A stretch of 17,343 nt of DNA from XYA12-FULL-58-9 sp001798605 (GTDB lineage: Bacteria > Myxococcota > XYA12-FULL-58-9). Both the position numbers and the translations under genes were made by a program. A model generated the notes under the pieces. The model had not been told where the DNA came from, searched no databases, and saw only the letters and a list, made by a program, of their open reading frames with translations. Positions within the stretch are counted from its first letter, which is position 1. Each line of letters starts with the position of its first letter. The stretch lies in contig DAINMX010000130.1 in the NCBI GenBank assembly GCA_036736205.1, positions 1 to 17,343 of the forward strand. Reading direction: 5' to 3'. This document shows, piece by piece, positions 1 to 9,200 of this stretch.

Positions 1-2550
1 CTAGCTGACGGTGTTGCCCATACCGAAGCAATTGTGCAGGCCTACCCAGTGCTCACACGCGCGAGCGGTCGCGCCTTCGCAGATGACCGTTTGGTCGTGA
101 GAGCCGAGACTGGTCAATTGCAATCTCTGCTCGCCAAGCTTCTGCCGCAATTGGACGCTCAGTTGGTGCGATATTCCAGGCTTCCCGATACTGCCCTGAT
201 TGAAGTGGGCAAGGTCTTCGCTCACGACGCCATCGATACCTCTCGATGGCTTGCTGTGGCAGGCATCACCGACCTCAAATGGGCCGAGCCACAACTCTAT
301 CGAGAGGCCGAGTTCACAGCGCAAGTCGATGACCCACTGGCTGCAACCCAATGGCACCTGTGGCGAAGCGACGACTCCATACCCGGAACCGGCGAAATTT
401 TTGCTGACGAAGCGTGGGACACGACTTTGGGTGATCCATCGGTCGTCATCGCCATCTTCGACTCGGGCACCGACCTGTCCCACGAGGACCTGGCACCCAA
501 TATCATTGGTGGCTTCGATGCCGTTGACAATGATGAGGACCCGAGCGCCAACTGTTCGCCATCCCATGATGGCAACGATGAGGCTCCCAGTTGTCCCGTG
601 GACGCACCGTATCGCGAATCCCATGGAACGGCATGCAGCGGACTCGCTGCCAGTCGCGGCAACAATGGCATCGGAACCTCGGGCGTCTGCCCACTTTGCA
701 GTCTCATGCCCGTGCGCCTTCTCGGCACCTCCGACAGCGTTTTGGCAAGCTTGACCACCGCAGATGCATTCGTCCGCGCTGTTGACGACGGGGCCTGGGT
801 CATCAACAACAGTTGGGGCCCCGGCATATCCCGGTACTTCCCTTTGTCAGAGTCAGAGCGCACCGCCATTGACTACGCACACACGAGTGGACGGGATGGC
901 AAGGGAACGGTGATCGTGTTTGCCGCCGGCAACGATACTGCAGATGTATCGATGGACGCATACGCACGCGGCGCAAATGTGATCGCCGTAGCCGCAACAA
1001 CGAACCTTGATGACTGGGCCTACTATTCCAACTGGGGCGACGAAATCGATGTCGCTGCGCCCAGTCTCGGCGGTGCGGTGGCTGGCGATGGGTATGGCAT
1101 CGTAACCACGGATTTGTCCGGGGAAGAAGGATACGATACCGGCAACTATTTCACCGGGTTCAGCGGCACCTCCGCCTCCTCGCCGATCGTCGCGGGCCTC
1201 GCAGGATTGGTCCTGAGCGCCAACCCCGATCTTACTGCCGATCAGGTGCGCATCGTCCTCACCTCCACCGCAGACAAAGTGCGCGCCGATAAGGTCGATT
1301 GGCAGGAGATCATTGATGAAGACATCGAAACCGCTTGGGAGTACGACGACACTGGGCACTCCCGCGGATTCGGTTACGGACGCATCAATGCCGGCGCAGC
1401 TGTCACCTCTGCTCTAACCCCGCCGCTTCAGGGAGGGTCATGCGACCTCCCCTGCCAACACTGCGACACCACGAATCGTTGCCAAATGGACTGCGTGTCA
1501 CAGGCCGACTGCCCCGATGGCTCGATCTGCAATGGGGACCTGTGCGAAGCCCCTGCCCCCAAACCCACCGATATCGGTGAGCCGTGCTCCAGTGACTGCG
1601 ACTACTGCGTTTCCGCCATTGATAGCCAGTTTAGTGCCACCAGCGTCTGCACCAACGTCTGCGGCTCGGACGCGGATTGCCCCGGCGGCTTTTCGTGTAA
1701 TGCCGTCGACCCCGATGGCCCGTTGTTATGCACTCTGAGCAAAGCCACTGCGGGAGCCCCAAACGATTTTGGAGCGTGCATGGATCACACCTTCTATGCA
1801 TCAATCCTCGTCATCGGTGATGGGCAGGAATACTGCTCAGATATTTGCATCAAAGACGCGGCCGATACTTGTCCCTATGGATTCCACTGCAACAATGCTC
1901 GCTGCGCCTGCACCGATCAACATTCCAGTGGCTGGTGTATTGAATATACCTGCAGCGAAGCCCTTCCCGCCATGGCTGATTGGCCCATCGACCTGTGTTT
2001 TCCCGATGACGGATGGGGCAGCGTTTGCACCACGAATCGGGATTGCCCACTCGGCGACTACTGTAATCAGGACGGCACGTGTCGCATCGACGACCGCGAG
2101 GGCTGCCTCGCCTGCATGACCTGTGTCGAAGACACCGACTGCGGTCCCCGCGGGCGGTGCATGGACAGAGACGACGGCAATGGTCCCCGGTGCATGGTTG
2201 CCTGCGACACCGACGGCTCCTGCCCTGGCAACGGGGTATGCGGCCAGATCAACGGCCGCTGGCTCACCTACGACGTCTGTCTTTCCCCCGAAACGCCAGC
2301 CGAAGGCGAGACATGTGCGGCAGAATGGTCGTGCGAGGTCGTGTGTCGAAATGACGTCTTCTGCCCCAACGGCCTGACCTGCAATCCATATGGCAGGTGC
2401 GTCGACCTTGAACCAGAGCCAGAAGAGAAGCCCAAACGCAGCAAGGATGGTTGCGCAGCCATTCACATGAATCGCGGTATCTCGTTGGCGGCGCTGCTCA
2501 TGTTGCTCGCAGGCCGAACGGTTCGACGCAGACGCAGTCAACGCATGTAG
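1..2550 (+). CDS. Subtilisin-like (S8) secreted serine protease with Cys-rich stalk and MYXO-CTERM-like tail, 5' partial
   Basis: The frame is open to the first base of the window, so the start and any signal peptide lie upstream; the GTG at 34 is only an internal candidate. Numbering from that codon, residues about 10-100 resemble an inhibitor-like S8 propeptide, ending near the typical ATQWHLW. The catalytic triad is visible: Asp143 (IFDSGTD), His197 (SHGTACSG) and Ser380 (FSGTSASSP), with oxyanion Asn300 in FAAGND. From about residue 465 to 800 follow many short modules of the form C-x-x-D-x-D-C-P-x-G-x-x-C. The end has Gly-Cys, a hydrophobic stretch (ISLAALLMLLAG) and RRRR, the layout of MYXO-CTERM sorting tails. 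The likely role is an exported, surface-held endopeptidase; its substrate is unknown. The next gene converges on it and no clear terminator is seen between them. Confidence 0.96.
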   Translation, partial: LADGVAHTEAIVQAYPVLTRASGRAFADDRLVVRAETGQLQSLLAKLLPQLDAQLVRYSRLPDTALIEVGKVFAHDAIDTSRWLAVAGITDLKWAEPQLYREAEFTAQVDDPLAATQWHLWRSDDSIPGTGEIFADEAWDTTLGDPSVVIAIFDSGTDLSHEDLAPNIIGGFDAVDNDEDPSANCSPSHDGNDEAPSCPVDAPYRESHGTACSGLAASRGNNGIGTSGVCPLCSLMPVRLLGTSDSVLASLTTADAFVRAVDDGAWVINNSWGPGISRYFPLSESERTAIDYAHTSGRDGKGTVIVFAAGNDTADVSMDAYARGANVIAVAATTNLDDWAYYSNWGDEIDVAAPSLGGAVAGDGYGIVTTDLSGEEGYDTGNYFTGFSGTSASSPIVAGLAGLVLSANPDLTADQVRIVLTSTADKVRADKVDWQEIIDEDIETAWEYDDTGHSRGFGYGRINAGAAVTSALTPPLQGGSCDLPCQHCDTTNRCQMDCVSQADCPDGSICNGDLCEAPAPKPTDIGEPCSSDCDYCVSAIDSQFSATSVCTNVCGSDADCPGGFSCNAVDPDGPLLCTLSKATAGAPNDFGACMDHTFYASILVIGDGQEYCSDICIKDAADTCPYGFHCNNARCACTDQHSSGWCIEYTCSEALPAMADWPIDLCFPDDGWGSVCTTNRDCPLGDYCNQDGTCRIDDREGCLACMTCVEDTDCGPRGRCMDRDDGNGPRCMVACDTDGSCPGNGVCGQINGRWLTYDVCLSPETPAEGETCAAEWSCEVVCRNDVFCPNGLTCNPYGRCVDLEPEPEEKPKRSKDGCAAIHMNRGISLAALLMLLAGRTVRRRRSQRM

Positions 2551-2642
2551 GGACGCGGTTTATCCGGTTTGTCCGCGACCGCGGGCGCGAATGAACCAGG
2601 CCTCTGCGTGAAACTGAAGCAATCACCCGCGTGGGTCAGAAA

Positions 2643-2894
2643 TCAACCCTTGGCCTTGAGTTGCCCATCGTTCTCCTTGATGAACTCACGGATGTCATCC
2701 GTCATGTCGAGAACTTTCAACCATTGTTCCTTGTAAAGTGTCACAGGGAACCGCCCCAGGCCATACAGGGATACGGCACCCTTCTGACTGACTTTCAGAG
2801 TGATCGAGCGCTCACTCTTGCGTTTGAGATTTTCATTTTCCTTGCGCAGCCGATCCAGCTCTGCCCGCATTTCCTCGTCAGTTTGGTCGCTCAT
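2643..2894 (-). CDS. Small conserved protein of unknown function (83 aa), N-terminal coiled coil
   Basis: The ATG at 2894 is preceded by a strong Shine-Dalgarno (GGGAGG, about 5 bases away), which fixes the start. Residues 1-28 are highly charged with heptad-like Leu spacing (ELDRLRKENENLKRK), suggesting a short coiled coil. The rest is a compact domain with the phrase SLYGLGRFPVTLYKEQW. I recognise this from memory as a conserved small protein found in scattered bacteria, with no assigned function. It has no signal peptide or membrane segment, so it is probably cytoplasmic. It lies 96 bases downstream of the antitoxin gene on the same strand, but with its own good ribosome site, so it need not belong to that operon. 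Confidence 0.78.
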   Translation of the reverse strand: MSDQTDEEMRAELDRLRKENENLKRKSERSITLKVSQKGAVSLYGLGRFPVTLYKEQWLKVLDMTDDIREFIKENDGQLKAKG

Positions 2895-2990
2895 GGTTCC
2901 TCCCGTTGGGGGATTGGTGAGAATGTGGATGTGTGTTCTACAACGGCACCCACTCGAAATGGGTTCTGAACTCTCCCCGGATTTTTCATC

Positions 2991-3371
2991 CTACAAGAAC
3001 ACGCGATAGTCCGCCCTAAACACCTCGGCAAGACGCCTCGCCATCGATTTGCCAATCGACCGGTGACCGTTCTCCATGGCTGAGACGTCCCCTTGGGTGA
3101 CGCCCAACTTCTTCGCCAGCTTCGCCTGCGTCAGCTCGTCTCGCGAGCGCAGGCCACGAAGCACCGTCCCCGCCCTGCCATGCTTGGCATACTGGTCCGA
3201 GAACGCTTCATCAGCCGAAACAGAATCGCTCTGCGGCGTCGCATAGGGGCGCAGCAGTTCCACCACACTTTGGGCCGCCTTGCGGGGAACAACGAAATCT
3301 TTCACATTGCGATCCCCGATGACCACCCGCACGGTACTCCTAGTACGGAGCATTTTCATGGGTTCCGACAT
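2991..3371 (-). CDS. XRE-family helix-turn-helix antitoxin
   Basis: This 126-residue protein ends in a classic XRE/Cro-C1 helix-turn-helix (about residues 75-126), with LTQAKLAKKLGVTQ, SAMENGHRSIGK and a final DYRVFL, a tail common in antitoxins paired with RelE-type toxins. The first 70 residues form an extra N-terminal region that likely wraps or neutralises the toxin. The ATG at 3371 has GAGGTG a few bases upstream, inside the end of the toxin gene; the two frames overlap by 32 bases, so translation is probably coupled. The toxin-first order matches HigBA-like modules. The protein should bind the toxin and repress its own promoter; the palindrome at 3651-3660 is a candidate operator. An internal ATG at 3359 is a less likely start. 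Confidence 0.9.
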   Translation of the reverse strand: MSEPMKMLRTRSTVRVVIGDRNVKDFVVPRKAAQSVVELLRPYATPQSDSVSADEAFSDQYAKHGRAGTVLRGLRSRDELTQAKLAKKLGVTQGDVSAMENGHRSIGKSMARRLAEVFRADYRVFL

Positions 3372-3645
3372 AACTCACCTCGATCACCCGTTGAGAGCGG
3401 CTCACCATCCCCCAGCACGCTACGTATGTGGGCCGGCCTGACTTGATGTGGCAATGGTACTGATCGGCGCGACCTCGAAGCTTGCCGAAGTTTCGCCAGC
3501 CCTTGCCATGCAGCACGGGCCCGCACACCGCCAGTTCAGCCGCCAGTGCTGCCGCGGTTCGTTGGACACGCTGCGGAAGCTTCTTGAGCGCTTTGGCCGA
3601 AGCCGCTGTGAATTGAACTGACCACACGCAACCGCAATATCGCAC
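3340..3645 (-). CDS. RelE/ParE-superfamily toxin
   Basis: The product is a small basic protein of about 100 residues. It has the features of RelE/ParE-fold toxins of toxin-antitoxin systems: an N-terminal helical part rich in Lys and Arg (AKALKKLPQRVQ), then WRNFGKLRGRADQYHC and PTYVACW, ending in SYVGTHENAPY, a phrase I know from this subfamily. Such toxins usually cleave mRNA on the ribosome; ParE-like members act on gyrase instead, and the sequence alone does not settle which. The longest frame starts at a GTG (3645), but the GTG at 3627 (VWSVQF) fits the family start better; neither has a Shine-Dalgarno. The stop overlaps the antitoxin start. A probable promoter lies just upstream, so the mRNA may have little or no leader. 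Confidence 0.86.
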   Translation of the reverse strand: MRYCGCVWSVQFTAASAKALKKLPQRVQRTAAALAAELAVCGPVLHGKGWRNFGKLRGRADQYHCHIKSGRPTYVACWGMVSRSQRVIEVSYVGTHENAPY

Positions 3646-3652
3646 TTATGGC

Positions 3653-3681
3653 TATATAGCAATGGAGCCAGAAACAAACAA
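3653..3681 (-). promoter_or_regulatory. Candidate promoter of the toxin-antitoxin operon
   Basis: On the minus strand, TTGTTT (3676-3681) and TATATA (3653-3658) are spaced 17 bases apart. The TATATA lies inside the perfect 10-base palindrome GCTATATAGC (3651-3660). A second, imperfect palindrome (GCGATATTGC) is centred 17 bases downstream at 3634-3643. A start site about 7 bases after the -10 would fall almost at the GTG at 3645. This rests on pattern matching only. Confidence 0.35.
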
Positions 3682-3851
3682 GCAGCGGGAAATGAGCCAG
3701 CACTTCGCGTTATGGCCTCCCACACATCCAGCTCGACAGCAGAATAGCCATCCGCGACGTTCACGCCTCGATACCACTGCCCGATAACGCACCGCAGCCC
3801 TCACCGCGCCTGTCGATCGGTTGGGAGACGAGCAAAAGGGGAAGCTGACCG

Positions 3852-3880
3852 TTGCCAATCTTTGCAAAATCACTCATTAT
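3852..3880 (+). promoter_or_regulatory. Candidate sigma-70-type promoter for hppA
   Basis: TTGCCA (3852-3857, five of six matches to TTGACA) and CATTAT (3875-3880, four of six to TATAAT) are separated by 17 bases. The -10 hexamer lies within the perfect palindrome CTCATTATGAG (3873-3883), which could be a repressor site. Initiation near 3887 would give a leader of about 245 bases before the hppA GTG, long enough to include the hairpin at 4032-4060. No other promoter in this interval looked as good. Confidence 0.35.
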
Positions 3881-4031
3881 GAGTCCACCACCGATACTCA
3901 CCAGCTCACCAGGGCATGGGATTTAGCAATGAATGAGGCCACTTTGAAATAAGCAACAACTATTGCGCAAGACTCGAATCGTTGTTATGGAGGCGCGGCT
4001 GCCCGCCTATGCGGGAGACTTTGTTGAGAAA

Positions 4032-4060
4032 AACCCGATAACGTGACGCGTCATCGGGTT
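4032..4060 (+). promoter_or_regulatory. Hairpin in the hppA leader
   Basis: AACCCGAT (4032-4039) pairs perfectly with ATCGGGTT (4053-4060). After one A/C mismatch, ACG pairs with CGT around a five-base loop. No T-run follows, so it is not an ordinary intrinsic terminator. It sits 72 bases before the hppA start and could be a leader RNA element or a protein site; it matches no riboswitch I know. Confidence 0.4.
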
Positions 4061-4132
4061 GAATTTGGAAGGTGTTTGAGCAAATGGTGATACGACGCAC
4101 TGCGGCGTAACGCCAAAACAAGGAGACAAGCG

Positions 4133-6193
<2,061 letters not shown>

Positions 6194-6213
6194 GAAGACT
6201 GATTTAGGAATTG

Positions 6214-6253
6214 GGCCGGCGTGGAGATGTTGCTCTGCGCCGGCCTTTTTTTT
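6214..6253 (+). terminator. Intrinsic terminator after hppA
   Basis: GGCCGGCG (6214-6221) pairs perfectly with CGCCGGCC (6238-6245) around a 16-base loop, followed by eight T (6246-6253). It begins 20 bases after the hppA stop. The gene beyond converges; on the minus strand the stem has no following T-run, so efficient two-way termination is less certain. Confidence 0.93.
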
Positions 6254-6297
6254 GCAGGAGATTCAGGGACGGTTTCGGGTCGCTGAGCGAGCGGGAC

Positions 6298-9200
6298 TTA
6301 TGAACGCCTGTTTCTGCGACGGAATCCAAGAATTAGAAACGCAAGCCACCCGGGGCTTGCGGTCAGGCCACTTTGGCAGGCGCATCCCACGCCGATCGCC
6401 TTTTGGGAAGGGTCTGGGACCGGTTCAGGTTTGACAGGGACAACAGGGACACGGTCGTCGCTGTCGTCACATGCGTCACCAAGGCCGTCGCTGTCTATGT
6501 CTCGTTGATCAGAGTTGGCGGTCAACCGACAGTTGTCGTCGCAATCGAGCAGGTCACCACCGGTGCAGGGGGTATCGGACACCTCGCCGGAAAGGTCACC
6601 GTCATCGAGGACGCCATCGCCATCCACGTCCTCATCGCAATCATCTCCTACCCCATCGCCGTTCTGGTCCGCCTGCAGGGAATTGGCAAGCTGTGGGCAG
6701 TTGTCGTCGCAGTCGAGCAGGTCACCACCGGTGCAGGGGGTATCGGACACCTCGCCGGAAAGGTCACNNNNNNNNNNNNNNNNNNNNNNNNNNNNNNNNN
6801 NNNNNNNNNNNNNNNNNNNNNNNNNNNNNNNNNNNNNNNNNNNNNNNNNNNNNNNNNNNNNNNNNNNCGAGGACGCCATCGCCATCCACGTCCTCATCGC
6901 AATCATCTCCTACCCCATCGCCATCCAGATCCTCTTGCAGGGGATTCGCAAACGTCGGGCAGTTGTCATCGCAGTCGGTGATGTTGCCACCGGTACACGG
7001 GTTGTCGGCGGGTAGGTCGGCGGGAACCCCATCGCCGTCAAGGTCGCTGTCACAAACGTCGCCCACCCCGTCCCCATCGAGATCCGATTGGCTCGCATTG
7101 GCTACCAACCTGCAGTTGTCATCGCAAACGTCGACCGTGCCCCCCGTGCAGGGCTGGTCACCGTCACTACCCGATCGGCCGCCATCGTCGCTGACGCCAT
7201 CGCCATCGGAATCGTGAATGTGGATCTCGGCTTGAACCAGGTTTGTAGCGATGGCCGATGTGCACGGGAGTTGACCCGCAGGCCGTTCGCAAGCAATGAC
7301 CGACGCCGAGTTGCCAATGACACCTGGTGCCGCCGACAAATCTACCTCTGTGACCAGAATCAAGGAGAGCTTTTCGCCAACACCCAGGGGCTCGGGGTAT
7401 TCGTAATCGAGGACATTCAAAGCGACATAGGAGTTCGACGCGGTGGCACCGTTGGCGAGAAAGGTGTCAGGTATGTAGGTGAGACCCGCGGGCAATTCAT
7501 CATAAAGACGCACATAAACAGAAGCCGTGCCCTGATTCGTCACAGAGAACTTGTAGGTTACTTTGTCTCCGGGATAGACGACGGTGGGATTGCCGCCGCG
7601 CAGCGGCGACGTCAGTTGCCGCTTGTTCAGCTCCAACTCCACGCCAGTCAGCGACGACGCACAAGCCGTGCCGCCAACTCCAACGCCAGCGGGCAGGCTC
7701 GTCGCGGCGCAGTTTTTGATCTCCTCGGGAGTACCCAGAACATCTGAGGTGATCTGCGTCCAGAGGTCGACGGTGCCTTCATCGCTGCCACCGCCTGGAT
7801 TTCCGTCGTAGGTATCAACGTAAGACAACACAAACCCAACCTCTCCTCCACTGCCATCCGCGTTTGCATTGTTGACCACGCAGTTGTCCATACAGACTTG
7901 ACCTGGCAACAACGGCACAGCCAGAGAGTCATAGATGAGCGAATCGGGTAGCTCATCAACGAGCTCCACGTTTGTGGCTCCTACGCCGGACTCGTTCCAA
8001 TAGTGCAGGGTCCACCGTAGCCAACCGGGACGGCTTGGATCGGCATGGGCAGTCTTACTCACCTTCACCACCGGTTCGGCACGCACGATGGTGGTGATGG
8101 ATGATGTCTCCACCGGCAAGATATCCACTCCACCTCCGAGGGTCGTGGACGCTCCGAACAGCGCCCCGTTGACAATCTCCTTTTCTTGAAGTCCGTCGTC
8201 ATCGGGGATGCTGACGTCGATACCGACCCACATCACGTCGTCCACGGGCAATACCGCCGAGAATGAAGGGTCCAGTCGCACACGCAGACACCTGGCATCC
8301 GCGGAGATATTCTCGATGGTTTCCCCAGAGAACCCAGGTCGATCGCTTGGCTGCAATGGGACGTTTGTCCACGTGGCTTGCAGAGAATCATCGAAGCAGG
8401 TCGAGTCGATGGATTGCTCGATCAGTACCTCTCCGGGATTTCTGACCGTGTAGACTTGGTGATATTCGGGTGTGAATTGACTCCCATCGATTCCCTCTCG
8501 CGGCAACCGATCGACGAGATAGACACCATCAACACTGACATTGCCGACGTTGATGACGCTCAGCAAGTAGGTGAATTGCGACCCCACCGGCCACGTGGAG
8601 GGACCGTTGATTTCTGCATCAAGAGCCGGGCTCGGCATGACGTGGACTGTGGTGGTGGCCCAAGCGTGCTCTTGCGACCATCGTGCCTGGGCGACCGCGT
8701 TGTCTGCTCCCAAAACAGAGAGATCGTTGGAACGAACCTGGGCCAAGATATCCAAAGCCGTGTCAGGGGGAACCCCTCGTTTGATGGGCAGATTGGCAAA
8801 GAACTGATAGGTCTGGACGTAGTCGTCGTGGCCCGTTACCCCAGGCACCGGTAATCCCCAACCGTTGGGGGGTTGGCACGCCGGGGGCACCTCCCACCAG
8901 ACCATGCAACGGCTGTCGTTCTCGTCGAGCGCCGCTCCGCAACCAGCGGGCCCATGCACGGGTAGGTGGCAGCCGAAGACCACCGAATCGTCATCGCATC
9001 GTTCACCCGCGACGTTCTGGCCGGGGGCGGGAATGCTCATCGTCTCCGAATCATAAAGGACGCCGCAGGTGATACCCTGGAGGTCGATTTGATCCCGGAC
9101 GGAGAACAGATTGATCACCCAACGGCCATCGACATACTGGCTCGCGTTGTTATGGTTCTCGGGATTGACGATGATGCGCGCAAACTCCCCGGCCCTCACT

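Larger units (their letters stand above)
3646..4132. other. Gene-free divergent intergenic region between toxin and hppA
   Basis: This 487-base stretch has no credible coding region: the frames crossing it give short, Arg- and Cys-rich nonsense with no ribosome site. It separates the leftward toxin-antitoxin operon from rightward hppA and holds both promoters. It also contains a perfect palindrome CTCATTATGAG at 3873-3883, a small hairpin (CCCGC/GCGGG, 4002-4015) and a larger hairpin at 4032-4060. The part from about 3690 to 3850 shows nothing I can name. Confidence 0.6.

Noticed and set aside
2551..2642. GC-rich inverted repeats between the converging protease and small-protein genes as a shared terminator.
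   Set aside because: The stems are only four or five base pairs and have no T-run on either strand.
3707..3790. Seven-base inverted repeat GCGTTAT / ATAACGC near the TA module, reminiscent of integron attC ends.
   Set aside because: The half-sites face the wrong way for a single attC, there is no matching partner for either on its other side, and no integrase or cassette array is present.
4020..4132. Fluoride riboswitch before hppA, considered because fluoride inhibits pyrophosphatases.
   Set aside because: The conserved GATGG and CTGATGACTCCTAC-like core segments are absent.
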